A stretch of DNA of 64,000 nucleotides from Paraspadella gotoi (GCA_051294375.1 CM119271.1:9377308-9441307); one strand, 5' to 3'. Shown: positions 32,880 through 45,594, numbered from the stretch's first letter. The notes: generated by a model not told the origin, from the sequence alone. Numbers and translations: made by a program.

Positions 32880-33135
32880 AGAAAAACCAAGAAAAAATGA
32901 AAAGGGAGAGCGCGAGAGAGGGAATGAGGAGGCGATTGAGACGATTGAGAGGAGAGGAGAGGAGACAGAGAAGAGAGAGCGGTATGGAGGAGGAGTGAGA
33001 AAACAGAGGAGGAGGAGAGAGACAAGAGAGGACCAGAGATGAGAGAGGACAGACAGGAGCGAGAGAGAGAGAGAGAGAGAAGATGAGAAGAGAGAAACGG
33101 GGAGAAAGAGAAGAAGAGAGAAGAGAGAGGAGGGC
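32880..33135. repeat. GA-rich tract
   Basis: Imperfect GAGAGG/GAGGAG repeats with a short pure GA run at 33059-33081. Confidence 0.7.
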
Positions 33136-33549
33136 GTTTGATCGACAAACGAGGCCGGCCGACGACGCAGCATGTCCTAGATCCAACGCTTTCGTTTTTT
33201 TTTTTTGCTTTTCGCGAGCGCTTCGCAGAACGGATAGAGAAAAGTGGGAAGATTTTTTAAAGGACAAACTCCGAGTCTTGTACTTTTCTGAATTCAGGTC
33301 AGAGCATCGGAGGAGATCAAAAGTCTTGCGGATAAGAAGGCGTATTTTAGAATTGACGTTTGGAGAACCGGTTGCCGGGCAATCAATCTTCGTTGGACCA
33401 GAACCCGATTGTCAACGCGTCTCTTGACCTCAATCCGCCACTTAATAATTTCTTGAACCTTTACTTTATACAATTAAATTCCGAAGCGCGGAAGCCGGTG
33501 TGGGTCCTTTTTTTTTTCTTACTAACTACTTTACTGTCTCACACAGCCC

Positions 33550-33957
33550 GTGATTCCCTCTTTCTTTCTTGGACCGCCTCCCTCTCTCAACTTTCATCCT
33601 TATCTCCTTTTCCTCTCTCTTTCTCTTTTACTCACCATTCCTCGCCACGCCTCTCTCTCTCTTCTCTATCTCTCATCTCTCTCTCCTTCTCTCTACTCTT
33701 CCTCTTCTCTCTTCTCTTCTCTCCTTCTCTCTACCCACGGACCGCCAGGTTCCGCTGAATTCCAGACAGCAGAAATTAATTACGTGACGTATTACCGGTT
33801 GATTCGAGAAATTAAAATCCGGTCAGCTCCAGACCCCTGGTCTCTCTCTTCTCCGCTTCTCTCTCTCTCTTCTCTCTCCTCTCTCCTCTCCGTCTCTCTC
33901 TCTCTCTCTCTTCAAAAAAAAAAAAAAAAAAAAAAAAACCCAATTGTCCCTCCCCTC
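33550..33957. repeat. CT-rich tracts before a gap
   Basis: CT-rich 33560-33735 and 33838-33912, then a 24-base poly-A before the 211-N gap at 33958. The middle part (33736-33835) is unique. Confidence 0.7.
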
Positions 33958-34442
33958 NNNNNNNNNNNNNNNNNNNNNNNNNNNNNNNNNNNNNNNNNNN
34001 NNNNNNNNNNNNNNNNNNNNNNNNNNNNNNNNNNNNNNNNNNNNNNNNNNNNNNNNNNNNNNNNNNNNNNNNNNNNNNNNNNNNNNNNNNNNNNNNNNNN
34101 NNNNNNNNNNNNNNNNNNNNNNNNNNNNNNNNNNNNNNNNNNNNNNNNNNNNNNNNNNNNNNNNNNNNCCCTGCCAAAAAAAAATGCCCACATCGCATGA
34201 GAGAATTTACATCTAAATTCAGATCAGAGGACAAACGAAGCGATGATGATCGTTAATTATTCGCGAACGACCATTTTTATCTGACGGAGAGGAAAGGTGA
34301 AAAAAAAAACCAAAAAAACAAGTGAACAAAGATGGGCTCTATTTTCCATAAGCGCCCCATTACTGCTCTTCAATCTCTGTACTTCATTTTAACGATTATA
34401 TTTTACCTTAATCTGTTTCAAAAACTATAATATAAAAACTAA

Positions 34443-34690
34443 CGACCGGGGTTTTGGCGTTTTACTTACTAAAAAAAAAAAATTAAAAAAATTATTATAT
34501 TACATAATTACCCTTTAACCCAAACCACCCCTACTCCTAAACAACCCCTAAACCACCCCTAACCCTAAACCCTTCCTAACCCCGGTCGGCGAAAGTAAAA
34601 TTAACCCACTGAATTCTTAACCGTAAGTTTTAACTTAATCCTTGAACTTATAAGATAATTTACACAAGTCCGAATTTAAGATGTAATGGG
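34443..34690. repeat. Telomere-like CCTAA tract with inverted-repeat arms
   Basis: CGACCGGGGTT (34443-34453) and AACCCCGGTCG (about 34579-34589) are a perfect 11-base inverted repeat enclosing a poly-A stretch and a degenerate CCTAAACCACCCCTAA array. Downstream, TCCGAATTTAAGATGTAATGGG matches the flank of the arrays at 5820-6000, 21350-21540 and 48500-48565. Confidence 0.5.
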
Positions 34691-34839
34691 TGGCTTTGGG
34701 AAAATCAGGTGAAAAAGGTGAAAATGGGCGGGAATGAAGGTTGAAAAAGGTGAGAGAGGGAAGTGTTTTGGGATGTGAGGTAAGTGGGTTGATAGATTAT
34801 GAATATGGATTACGATACATGGGGAAAGGGGACAGATAA

Positions 34840-35010
34840 AGTTAGTACGAGTTAGTAGGAGTTAGTAGAGTTAGTAGATTTAGTATAGTTAGTATAGTTG
34901 GTAGAGTTAGTAGAGTGGGTAGTGTTAGTAGGAGTTAGTAGAGTTAGTAGGAGTTAGTAGAGTTAGTAGAGTTAGTAGAAGTTAGTAGAGTTAGTAGAGT
35001 TACTAGGTAA
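34840..35010. repeat. GAGTTAGTA minisatellite
   Basis: About 18 copies of a 9-10 base unit (GAGTTAGTA, GGAGTTAGTA) with few changes, ending shortly before the 726-N gap at 35098. Confidence 0.85.
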
Positions 35011-35823
35011 ATGCAATCGGTTGCTCTTGGCTGTTGGAAAAAGCGGCGAAAATAAGTTTAAAGAGAGGGTGGCTGAAGCGGGTGGCTGGAGCAGGCGNNN
35101 NNNNNNNNNNNNNNNNNNNNNNNNNNNNNNNNNNNNNNNNNNNNNNNNNNNNNNNNNNNNNNNNNNNNNNNNNNNNNNNNNNNNNNNNNNNNNNNNNNNN
35201 NNNNNNNNNNNNNNNNNNNNNNNNNNNNNNNNNNNNNNNNNNNNNNNNNNNNNNNNNNNNNNNNNNNNNNNNNNNNNNNNNNNNNNNNNNNNNNNNNNNN
35301 NNNNNNNNNNNNNNNNNNNNNNNNNNNNNNNNNNNNNNNNNNNNNNNNNNNNNNNNNNNNNNNNNNNNNNNNNNNNNNNNNNNNNNNNNNNNNNNNNNNN
35401 NNNNNNNNNNNNNNNNNNNNNNNNNNNNNNNNNNNNNNNNNNNNNNNNNNNNNNNNNNNNNNNNNNNNNNNNNNNNNNNNNNNNNNNNNNNNNNNNNNNN
35501 NNNNNNNNNNNNNNNNNNNNNNNNNNNNNNNNNNNNNNNNNNNNNNNNNNNNNNNNNNNNNNNNNNNNNNNNNNNNNNNNNNNNNNNNNNNNNNNNNNNN
35601 NNNNNNNNNNNNNNNNNNNNNNNNNNNNNNNNNNNNNNNNNNNNNNNNNNNNNNNNNNNNNNNNNNNNNNNNNNNNNNNNNNNNNNNNNNNNNNNNNNNN
35701 NNNNNNNNNNNNNNNNNNNNNNNNNNNNNNNNNNNNNNNNNNNNNNNNNNNNNNNNNNNNNNNNNNNNNNNNNNNNNNNNNNNNNNNNNNNNNNNNNNNN
35801 NNNNNNNNNNNNNNNNNNNNNNN

Positions 35824-36395
35824 TTAAGATTCTTTTTGCTTTGATATCGCAGATGTTTTGCAAAATAATTTCGGAACGGGCGTTACTGAATTTAAAGGTA
35901 GATGACTGTTGGCTGAAGAAATCACTTCAACACTTTATTGCGTCAGAGGCAACGTACGCTTTTTCACAACAGTCACAAAAAAAAAAAAAAAAAAAAGCAG
36001 AGAGACGAAGTTTTCTCCTCTCCTGCAGCACGTCGGCAGATTGAGCAACTACATTTGTCAGCTATATTAAGAATATGATCAGCTAGTTTTACTACACTTA
36101 ATCAGGTAGGCGTTATCCAACCTTTAAGAATTTAAGATTCTTTCCTATTGCCTTGATAGTACGCACGAATAATGCGCATTTCTATGCAAAAATTAATTGG
36201 GTACGAGGAAACTGGTCAACGGGCCGTCTAACTCGAGCTAGACTAGATTCTACAAGGTACACGTCGAACTTGTTCCGGCTTTGAAGAAAATACACTTCTT
36301 CACTACACTGTTATTGTGCGTCCGAGGCAACACCGCGTCACGCTTGTTTTTCGTCACACCAGGTCGAACATCGGATACAAAAAAAAAAAATAAAA
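35824..36395. repeat. Two diverged related stretches
   Basis: 35824-35999 and about 36130-36395 share TTTAAGATTCTTT, TGCAAAA.AATT, GGCT.GAAGAAA and GCGTC.GAGGCAAC in the same order with many differences. It could be an old duplication or a very noisy overlap. Confidence 0.4.
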
Positions 36396-37390
36396 TATTA
36401 CAAACCGCGACACAGTTAAAACATCCTACAAGGTGATCGGTGTAATCTTTCTCTCCTCTCTCTCCTCTCCTCTCTCTCATTCGTACAGCTGCGCATTTCT
36501 TCTCTCTCCTTCTTTCTCTCTTCGGTCTCTCCTCTCGCTCTCCTTCACCGTCGTGAATCTTCTCTCTTCGTGCCTCCAGCATCTCTCTCCTCATCTCTTT
36601 TTAGTCTCCTCTCGAATATCTCTGCCGAGTCNNNNNNNNNNNNNNNNNNNNNNNNNTCGCACACCACGATTAAAAGGCGCTTTGCCCGGATCAGACTGAG
36701 TTTCTCTCTTCTCGTCGGATTAAGCGAAGAAGGAAAAACGAAAAAAAGTTGTTTGTTATTCTGGATTAAGAGGCGGAGGTTGGCAGTTGGAGGAGAGAAG
36801 GTAAGGACAACGAAAGAAGGTAAGGACAAGGGAGAAGTAAGTAAGTGTTTAAGGGACTGGCGGTAGGACAGGGGGCAGAAAAGGAAAAAAGAGTAAAAGA
36901 GGAACGTACATGTGAGAAAAGGTAAAGGTAATATGCAGAAAAGGTAAGGTTCATTACGATTTTCTAAAATTTTACAAAAATGTATCATAACAATAACACA
37001 ATATAATAGTTTTATTATGTTAAAATTTCCTTTCCCAAACAAAAACTGTTGTTCCTAAATAGTTTTATTAAAATTTTATAGTACATTTAGGGAGAAAGAA
37101 CGGTTGAGGAAAAAGTAAAATTTAACTTAAGACGGTCGATATGGGAGTAAAAGTGTAAACAAGTAGTCGAACATTGAACAAAGACGTTAGCAATGGGAAT
37201 GACAAGACAAATATAAAGGGACAATGGAAAGAAAAAGAGAAAAGAGCAACAAAATGGCGAGTTAAAGGCAGAGGCGAAAAAGGGAAAGGCGAAAAGCGGA
37301 AGGTAAAGGCAAAGGCGGAGAAGTAAGAAAGGAGAAGGAAGAGGAGGAGAAAAAAGAAATCGAGTTGTTTTGAAATTCAGATGTGACGTT

Positions 37391-37396
37391 GAGAGA

Positions 37397-37477
<81 letters not shown>
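37391..37477. repeat. (GA)n microsatellite
   Basis: GA run of about 42 units, followed by GTGAGTGGAGG. Confidence 0.9.
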
Positions 37478-37478
<1 letters not shown>

Positions 37479-37916
37479 GTGGAGGTGGACTGATTGAAGG
37501 GGAAATCGGATCCGTGATTGGTGAGGTGTGACTCTGGAGGAAATTGGTGACAGGTGATCCTAAAAAGAAGGATTCAAATACAACTACAGGGGTTTGCGAT
37601 CTACAGGGCAGAGATTCGATATAAATATAAGAAACGGAGAACGAGTACGCTTTTAAAAATTAAATTAACAATTTCAACGGATATATACAATGAAATAATT
37701 TAAAATTGAACATTAAAAATCAATTAAGTAATAAAAGGACAAAATACTGTTTTTTTTCCGCATAAAGTGTTATATTGTAAAAAAAAGTGTTAAATTCGTT
37801 CCCGCCTTGATGGAAAGAGCGGGAACACGAGGCGAGGTGTCGAAGTGGGTGGATACGGTGAACGGTGAACGGTGAACGGACTTGTGAGGCGATTGAATGG
37901 TGATTTGAGAAACAAA

Positions 37917-37945
37917 ATGGCCGAAAAAGACCCAAAGTCGCGATC
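37917..37945 (+). CDS. Translation start candidate cut by a gap
   Basis: AACAAAATGGCC is a near-ideal animal start context and opens the frame MAEKDPKSR before the sequence enters a 233-N gap. Just upstream is GTGAACGG three times in a row (about 37856-37880). ATGGCC also fits a YY1-type site near a transcription start. The rest of the exon is not visible, so this is only a lead. Confidence 0.22.
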
Positions 37946-38227
37946 NNNNNNNNNNNNNNNNNNNNNNNNNNNNNNNNNNNNNNNNNNNNNNNNNNNNNNN
38001 NNNNNNNNNNNNNNNNNNNNNNNNNNNNNNNNNNNNNNNNNNNNNNNNNNNNNNNNNNNNNNNNNNNNNNNNNNNNNNNNNNNNNNNNNNNNNNNNNNNN
38101 NNNNNNNNNNNNNNNNNNNNNNNNNNNNNNNNNNNNNNNNNNNNNNNNNNNNNNNNNNNNNNNNNNNNNNNNNNNNNNGAGAGACAGAGAGAGGAAAAAG
38201 AAATGAAAGAAAAAAAGAATTAAAGAA

Positions 38228-38600
38228 AGAAGGAGTGAAATAAATGAATGAATAAATAAATACATCAATCAATCAGCCAATCAATTAATCAATTAATCAA
38301 TAAATGAAGAAAAAAATAAGAAAGAAAGAAATAAATAAAATTGGAAAATTAGAAAGACTTAAATAAAAATTAAGAGAAGTATAAATTAATGAATAAATAA
38401 ATACATAAATAAATAAAAAGAGAGAAAAAAATAGTAAAACAAAGAAAGAAAGAGATTTAAAGAGAGAAAGAAATATATAATGAAAAACTCGAAAAAAAAA
38501 AAATTAAGAAAACAATGAATTGATGAATAAATAGATAATGACATAAAAGCGAGAAAGAAAGAAGGAAAAAAAGAAAGAAAGAAAAAACAAAAGTACAAAA
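38228..38600. repeat. A-rich tract with AAAT and AAAG repeats
   Basis: AATAAATA, AATCAATC and AAAGAAAG units alternate over 370 bases, starting after the 233-N gap. Confidence 0.7.
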
Positions 38601-38736
38601 TTTAAAAAGAGTCGAAGAGAGTGAGAAATTTAGGAATCGTTAAAACTGAAGACGAAAGTAAAGAGAAGAGATAAAAAGACGAACGAAGACGATTACAACG
38701 AAAGAACGATCCTTCTTAATCGTTTTCAACGTTTTT

Positions 38737-38849
<113 letters not shown>

Positions 38850-39009
38850 AGTAAAAAAAAAGAAAGACGGACCGACAGACACACAAAAAAGAGATATATG
38901 TACTTATAAGTATAGCAATCCTTTGTAAAACGGTCAATTTTAACGGAAACGAATATGCAAAACGAAAAGTTTTAAAAACCTCATTTTTCCACCAATTTAA
39001 ACTAATAAA

Positions 39010-39780
39010 ACTTGAAACGAACAACATTAGTCAGTTCGACAAGACGACAACATAAATCTTTCCACTTGTTTTAGACTCGTTCAATTTCTCCTTCGACGAA
39101 GTCAGATTCGTGAAATTCTTAGCGCTAAAAACTTGGCTCGTCCGGTTGTCCCGATCTTCACACTTCCTGCTTCGGTTTTTTTAAAAGTCGTTTGAACTCT
39201 TGATGTAACAAAAATTTAAAAAAAAAAAGGATGCAAATTGACAAGTGAAAAGAATTCGCGATGAAAAGCTAAAAAAAAATTGAGGAAAAGTAGAAAAGCC
39301 GGAAAGGCCAGGAAAAAAAGCAGGAAAAACAAAATAGCAAATTGAGCGATAATGTCATTACACTCAGTGTAATTTACAGAATCAAATTTAAATTTTTTGC
39401 TGAAATATTTTTTTATGAAGTTTTGTTTTTAGGACACTTGCCTTTCTATTTAATAACCAATGTTTTATTGTAGATATAAAAACGTTTATAACTTATTTTT
39501 TCTTTGATATATTTCTAGACTTTCTTCGATTTTTAAAAAAAAAATTGTTATCTCTGTTCTGTATCTACTATTATCAAACAGAAAGAAACCACAATAAAAC
39601 AAAACAAAAAAAATAATTCGTGAAAAACGGGACGATTTGTACAGCGGGGTGAAGAACAAACACGATCTTCCTGTACATTAATCATAAAGGGATCCCTCTG
39701 TACAATTAATCAAACCAACGAAGCGCGAATCTCTATCGTAATTAAATCGACGCCTTAGTTATTGACTTTTACGCCCCGCC
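39010..39780. other. No gene seen
   Basis: AT-rich unique sequence with poly-A/T stretches. Three short related pieces (GTACA.TTAATCA near 39672 and 39701) were seen but nothing that looks like an exon. Confidence 0.35.
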
Positions 39781-40283
39781 GCGGTCTCTCTCTCTCTCTG
39801 TCTCTCTCTNNNNNNNNNNNNNNNNNNNNNNNNNNNNNNNNNNNNNNNNNNNNNNNNNNNNNNNNNNNNNNNNNNNNNNNNNNNNNNNNNNNNNNNNNNN
39901 NNNNNNNNNNNNNNNNNNNNNNNNNNNNNNNNNNNNNNNNNNNNNNNNNNNNNNNNNNNNNNNNNNNNNNNNNNNNNNNNNNNNNNNNNNNNNNNNNNNN
40001 NNNNNNNNNNNNNNNNNNNNNNNNNNNNNNNNNNNNNNNNNNNNNNNNNNNNNNNNNNNNNNNNNNNNNNNNNNNNNNNNNNNNNNNNNNNNNNNNNNNN
40101 NNNNNNNNNNNNNNNNNNNNNNNNNNNNNNNNNNNNNNNNNNNNNNNNNNNNNNNNNNNNNNNNNNNNNNNNNNNNNNNNNNNNNNNNNNNNNNNNNNNN
40201 NNNNNNNNNNNNNNNNNNNNNNNNNNNNNNNNNNNNNNNNNNNNNNNNNNNNNNNNNNNNNNNNNNNNNNNNNNNNNNNNNNN

Positions 40284-40370
40284 GGGGGGAGGGAGGGAGA
40301 GACAGAGAGGGAGAGAGAGAGACTAAGAGTGAGAGGGAGAGGAAGGAAGGGGAGAAAAAGAGAGAAAAAA

Positions 40371-40415
<45 letters not shown>

Positions 40416-40425
40416 GAGAGAGAAA
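40284..40425. repeat. GGGA and (ACAG)n tracts after a gap
   Basis: GGGAGGGAGAGACAGAG-type purine repeats followed by a pure ACAG run at 40369-40412. They follow the 474-N gap at 39810-40283. Confidence 0.8.
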
Positions 40426-41059
40426 AGCTATTGGGGGCTACCAGGGAAACCGGCATAGGATGCGGCTGGCGGGCGGGGCGATGCCCGATGCTGCTTTTTG
40501 AGGCGGGGTTTTTGTAACTTGAGGGGTTGGATAAGGGAGTTGAAGTGGGTAGGGGTTTGTGGGCAGGGATACATTGGGCACGTGGGCACGTGGGGTGATT
40601 TTTGACCGGGTTGTACATTGTACAAGGCTTTTTGAGAACATATGTAAAGGTCTCGAATTTATTCAGAGTTAAGGTCACGTTTTAGGAAAAACTTTTTGCG
40701 TACATCTTGTAGAGGAGAATGAGTTTACAAACAAAGGGAGAGAGAGANNNNNNNNNNGAGAGAGAGAGAGTGCACAATTTCTTCCCGACCCTGCGTCTGT
40801 TTCACGGTTAAGCAAACGCTTCGGGCGAAAAGAGAAGAAAAGGAAATAACAAGAAAAATCACTCACCGCGAAATCAGTCGCTGTGAAAAAACCACTCGAT
40901 GAAAATCACCGACTGGAAATCACGTGAAAATCACCGACTGGAAATTACTTTTCCAAAGTCGGTGATCAAAAAAACATTTCTGCATAATAGCTCCCACTGA
41001 TCGCTAAGACCTTTATTGAAATATAATTCTTGATAGAAATTAAATCGAAAAATCAGTCG

Positions 41060-41222
41060 AAATCGGTTGGTCGGTCGGTCGGTCTGTCTGTCCCACTTAC
41101 GTTTAAAATGCTCATAATTCGCAAATTTCATATATCATTTGTTAAGACGAAATTCCGATTCAATGCGAGTCATAAATAAACGGGCGAGAAAAAAATCACT
41201 GCGGCGCAACACATTGGATGGA
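41060..41222 (-). mobile_element. GTTGCGCCGC element, copy 4 (truncated, reverse)
   Basis: Read on the minus strand, it starts ATCCAATGTGTTGCGCCGCAGTGA and carries TTTATGACTCGCATTGAATCGG, GCATTTTAAACGTAAGTGGG and the GACAGACAGACCGACCGACC run. Homology ends near 41060, without the right terminal repeat. It is more diverged than copies 1-3. Confidence 0.6.
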
Positions 41223-41893
41223 TCGATATTGTTTAAAATTGCTAACCTGGATGGTTTTTTTTTTCATCTCTTTAAGTTCACCCAATAACTTATTAACTTT
41301 ATATCATATTTTTGATAGGCCTTAGCCAGCCCAAACAGCCTTCAAAGACATAGAACACCCAATCCTTAAACCTTTTAAAGCTCTTCCTTAAGACAACCCC
41401 CCCGNNNNNNNNNNNNNNNNNNNNNNNNNNNNNNNNNNNNNNNNNNNNNNNNNNNNNNNNNNNNNNNNNNNNNNNNNNNNNNNNNNNNNNNNNNNNNNNN
41501 NNNNNNNNNNNNNNNNNNNNNNNNNNNNNNNNNNNNNNNNNNNNNNNNNNNNNNNNNNNNNNNNNNNNNNNNNNNNNNNNNNNNNNNNNNNNNNNNNNNN
41601 NNNNNNNNNGTCGAAAAAGGGGGCGTGGAGACTCGTATATCGCGTCTCGTCTCATTAAATTTCACGTCTTCATCTCCAGATTCGAATCGAAAGATTTTTA
41701 CGCTTCGTTTCACTCGACGCCATAATATTGTGACATTTTGTGAAAACATCTTGAGCCTTTTTCTTTGTATCTTTATGGCGAAGACGTCTTATCACGAAAT
41801 TTTTGTCATTTTAGGTAATAAGTTTCGCTTTCGAGTTTTGACGTCGTTTTTCGTCTCATTGCTCTTCCGACAACACGTCTCGTCCATTCTAAT

Positions 41894-42154
41894 ATGGAGT
41901 CCTCTCCAAACTTTGCAGCAGGATTTGCAACATCTTGCGGATACATTTACAATGAATGGCAAAGAGATTTAGCTCAAGAGGGCATTGAGGACAGTCGCCA
42001 GGAGGCAATAGAATTAAAATTCCCGAGGTGTCTTATTCTTTTTAGCTCTGGTTTGTTTTTGTTTATAATACTCTGTTTAGACATAGAAATGTTAGTGTTT
42101 TTCATCACGTCCTCTATTTTCAAGACCTTTTTGGAGTTAACGTCTGATTGTTAG
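41894..42154 (+). CDS. Possible exon or small membrane protein
   Basis: The ATG at 41894 gives 86 codons. The first part includes GFATSCGYIYNEWQRDLAQE and an acidic stretch. The second part is a hydrophobic segment of about 25 residues (residues 45-71) that could span a membrane. Alternatively the hydrophilic part is an exon entered at CTTTGCAG|CAGG (41919) and left at CCGAG|GTGTCT (42027), which would place the hydrophobic part in an intron; that donor is weak. I do not recognise the family. Confidence 0.27.
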   Translation: MESSPNFAAGFATSCGYIYNEWQRDLAQEGIEDSRQEAIELKFPRCLILFSSGLFLFIILCLDIEMLVFFITSSIFKTFLELTSDC

Positions 42155-42813
42155 ATCCATCGATCGGCTTGTCCGTTTCTGAGTTGGTAAGTCGGTCGAT
42201 CCTTCTAACAGTTACATCAATCTCAGTCCTCTAAAATTGTCTCTTAAGTAAGTCACGTGAAAAATGTTAATTGTAAAATTATAACAAAATTTAATGAAAA
42301 CCTTCACTCCGCCTCCTTTTAGCCACCAGTCTCGATTTCTCCATTCCACTTATCAACCACCCCCCTGTCCCCCCGCCCACCTTTAACTATCCACCCCCCT
42401 CTTTGGGTCCACCCTCGTCTCTCCAGCTTCGGGAAAAAACTTCGCTGTATCGAATTTTCTCTCGATCCGGATCACGAACTACGAGATCGAAAACCGCAGC
42501 TCGGAGTCGGTTTACGACCTGGGAATCTAGAGAATTTTCTTTTTTTAAGGTTTCGTCGACGACAACGATTCTACTGTGCGGAGAATCGGAACGGCGCAGA
42601 TGGAAAGAAAAGAAAGAGTTTTTTTTTTTAAAATTCGTGTGGAAGAATATAAACCTTTTTTTTTCGAGGAATAAAAGCTATTCGCAAATGTACGTACAAC
42701 TGGAAAGGAATGTTGTACGCGTCGTAAGGCGATGTTCTTGTCGTTGTTGTCGTCTTTTCTCTACAAAAAAAAAAAACAAACAAAAAAACGCGAAGAGAAA
42801 AGAAACCAAAAAC

Positions 42814-43179
42814 GGTTCATCCAATGTGTTGCGCCGGAGTGACTTTATTTTCACGTATATTTCCCTGTGATCACATGACATTACATGACTACATGACTAC
42901 AATAACTTTCTGAGCCCGTGTATTTATGACACGCACTGCATCGGAAATTCGTTTTTTATTCTTTATAGTTTTAGGATTTCCTAAAGGCGGCGCTCGCTGT
43001 CACTTAGATTTGAAGAATTTTTCTGTCTGAACAAATGAGCAACCAAGTAGAGGTTAATTAAGAGCGTTTTTAACGTAAGTGGGACAGACCGACGGACAGA
43101 CATACCGACGGACCGACCGACCGAATAACCGACCAAAAAGTGACTTATAGAGTTGCTCCGCGAGTACTCGCGGCGCAAC
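42814..43179 (+). mobile_element. GTTGCGCCGC inverted-repeat element, copy 2
   Basis: This is the same element as at 28771, starting GGTTCATCCAATGTGTTGCG and ending TACTCGCGGCGCAAC. It shares the internal GACATGACTACAATAAC, GACACGCACTG and GACGGACAGACATACCGACG blocks. GGTTCATCCAATG is also present before copy 3, and a similar CATCCAATG before copy 4, so the true left boundary is probably about 14 bases outside the GTTGCG motif. Confidence 0.7.
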
Positions 43180-43389
43180 TAAAAAACCAGAGACTAAATC
43201 TGGTTTCGATGATTCGTGGCTTCCTTATCCGTGAACCCTGGGTGCGATTTTTAAGGGCGGTGAATTGGGGGGGGGGATAAAAACGGAGCGGGGTGGTGGG
43301 GACTGAGGCAGGGTAGATGTAAAAGGAATAAACGGGGTAAGGCGTCGAAGGGGATGATCAGGAAGAGAAATATCTTAACAGATTTAAGT

Positions 43390-43490
43390 AGCGGGATTTC
43401 TTTTAGGGGGTAAAAGGGGTAAGGCGTAAAGGAGTAAGGAGTAAAGGGGTAGGGCGTAAAGGGGTAAGGGGTTAGGGTTAAACGGTAAAT
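43390..43490. repeat. GGGGTAAGGCGTAAA minisatellite, TTAGGG-like
   Basis: Units such as GGGGTAAGGCGTAAAGGAG and AAAGGGGTAGGGCGTAAAG repeat with about 13-15 base periodicity, ending GGGGTTAGGGTTAAAC. The unit resembles the opposite strand of the CCTAA tracts but lacks their conserved flank. Confidence 0.5.
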
Positions 43491-43829
43491 GATCTTTTAG
43501 AAAAGGAGGCCGAAGGAAAAATCTCGCGGAAAAATCTCCAGAAATCGAGGATGAATATTTTCGAGGCAGAAATCTTTGGAGAAATAAAAAGGAGGGAAGG
43601 AGATATTGATCTTTTTTTTTTTTTTTCGAGCGCTAAACGGTTGTTTCAAGGGGGCGTACAATTTGGGTGGTGATCGGGATTAGAATTGGTTAGTTTAGGG
43701 TGGAAATTTACAAAGAAGATTGTTTTCGTGTTCCGCGATGGTTAAAACTTAAAACGTGATTTTACGTTTCTTCACATGCTGTCCTTTATCGCTTCAAACT
43801 TATCACCTATCACCAAATGACACACACAT

Positions 43830-43831
<2 letters not shown>

Positions 43832-43924
<93 letters not shown>
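43832..43924. repeat. (CT)n microsatellite
   Basis: Pure CT run of about 46 units directly before the acceptor-like TTTTCAG at 43960. Confidence 0.9.
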
Positions 43925-43926
<2 letters not shown>

Positions 43927-43966
43927 AGGTTTGTAAACACTAACGGGTTTTGTTTACGCTTTTCAG

Positions 43967-44401
43967 GAACCGTTCCACTTCAAGACGCCTTCGCCTCCTT
44001 CTCCTTGACCGCCGACGCCAAAGCCGACAAAGCCGACAAAGCCGACAAATGAAGCCGACGGAGACGACGAAGACCCCGATGACGCCGAAGACGACGACGA
44101 CGGCGTTGTGGACGACGATGCCGACGACGTTATCGGCCTTCTTCAATTTCTTTCATTTTCCACCGCCAGTTGGCGGCCGACGTTCCGTGACGTCTCGCCA
44201 GATTGGTTTCACAATTATCACCCTAGGTCGGTCCGTCCGTCCGTCCGACTTAATTTGACAGGCGTCGAAAGTCTTTTGTCATTTAATGACACTGTCATCG
44301 ACGAAATGATAAACGACGCAAGACATAAAAAAATTTTTTTTGACGGATCATCGGAGTTTCGAAAGACATATTTTACGACGGGGATTTTTCTTCCCGATTG
44401 A
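43967..44401 (+). CDS. Possible acidic exon in a GACGAC-rich stretch
   Basis: A good acceptor (GTTTACGCTTTTCAG|GAACC) follows a long (CT)n run. From 44009 the frame is open to TGA at 44399: PTKPTKPTNEADGDDEDPDD, an Asp-rich run, then a non-repetitive stretch with DVSPDWFHNYHPRSVRPSVR and ending TTGIFLPD. A TGA at 44006 separates this frame from the acceptor. Two other frames are also open for part of the way because the sequence is a GAC/ACG/CGA-type repeat. The reading frame, and even coding status, are therefore uncertain. Confidence 0.2.
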
Positions 44402-45590
44402 AAGACCCGACAGCGTCGGGCCGACACTTGCCGACGCCTTTCGCCGACAATCGATCCGTCGATCCGTTTCCGTCCCTTGAAAATAATCGTCGCGTCCGCC
44501 AATTACGAAATCTTTTTTTTATTCGTTAAATCGCATTAAGAGAATTCTGCGAGTGGATCGTCGTTAAAAGCCGGATAATTGTGAGAATCGTTGCCGACTT
44601 TTTGTAATCAGAAAGCCGACAAAAAAGGGGCGAGCCGACGGAATGCTATAAGAGGAGGCGTAAAGACGAAGGTGGCGACAGAGGCGTGGTCGATGGGGGC
44701 TGCGGCAGCGGCATCGGCTGCGGCTGCGGGGGCAGCGAAGCAGCGTCCTAAGTGATTAAAAAGCGGAACGTCTTTTATCGAAAACGAGTTTCCAGGTTAA
44801 AAAGGGAATAAAAAAAATATTTTAATGGGATCGGCGCCGGTCTTACTACGACCAGTTTTATTGGTTGATTGGGCTTATTGATTGATTAGGCTCGGCTGCC
44901 CTGGGAAATATGGAAACGTAAATTGTTATTGTTGAAATTGTTAATTATATTTAATGTAATTGTTTTTGTTTAAATCTTTTTTTTTTTTTGCGGAAGACGG
45001 CAGAGAACTCACGTCGACGACTCGAGCGGAATCTTTTAATTTGGACCGCGTGTACAGTGTACACAACACGCGAACATTAATAACGTCCGTTTCTTCGAAC
45101 AAAAATGAATTACTCCTTACTTATTCCGCCTCTTTAAACATTATCTCAAAGTTGTTATTGTTGTTATCGTTGTTGTTGTCGCCATCGTCGGTATTATTCT
45201 TACTTCCCGATCTTTCTTTTCCATCTCAATCTTTCTTCTATTTTTGTTTTGTTTGTATCATTATTTGTATTATTTGTATTTTTTTTATTATTCTTTTTGC
45301 AGGGATTTAACTTAGGTTTTATCGTTCGTTCCCTATTGTGCTTAATAAATCCTTAATACTTTGTACTTTTGAATTTTTTTATACAACAAGGTTCATAGTT
45401 ACTCTTTGATCCACTCTCTGTGATCCTTATCTTGACTCACCCAATCTCTACATTAACTACATTAAATACATTAACCACATTTTTTCCCTACAATATCTAA
45501 CCCTATTTTTAACCCCCCTCCCAACTCCCCCCGGGGAGCATCGACTCGTAAAAACTTCATTGAACCAGACGCAATTAAAAAATCAGCGAA
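44402..45590. other. No gene established
   Basis: A GC-rich GCGGCTGC/GGCAGC stretch (44690-44745) has open frames on both strands. The rest is AT-rich with TTGTTGTTATTG runs. Splice signals are not decisive. Confidence 0.3.
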
Positions 45591-45594
45591 TCCA

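Noticed and set aside
33298-33476. A 59-codon minus-strand frame overlapping an X-box-like GTTGCCGGGCAAT
   Set aside because: Both strands are open, there is no splice signal at either end, and the X-box match lacks its last bases.
40428-40678. Pro-rich minus-strand frames with CPRAQCIPAHKP
   Set aside because: Two frames are open together over a C-rich strand, and no splice sites or family support either.
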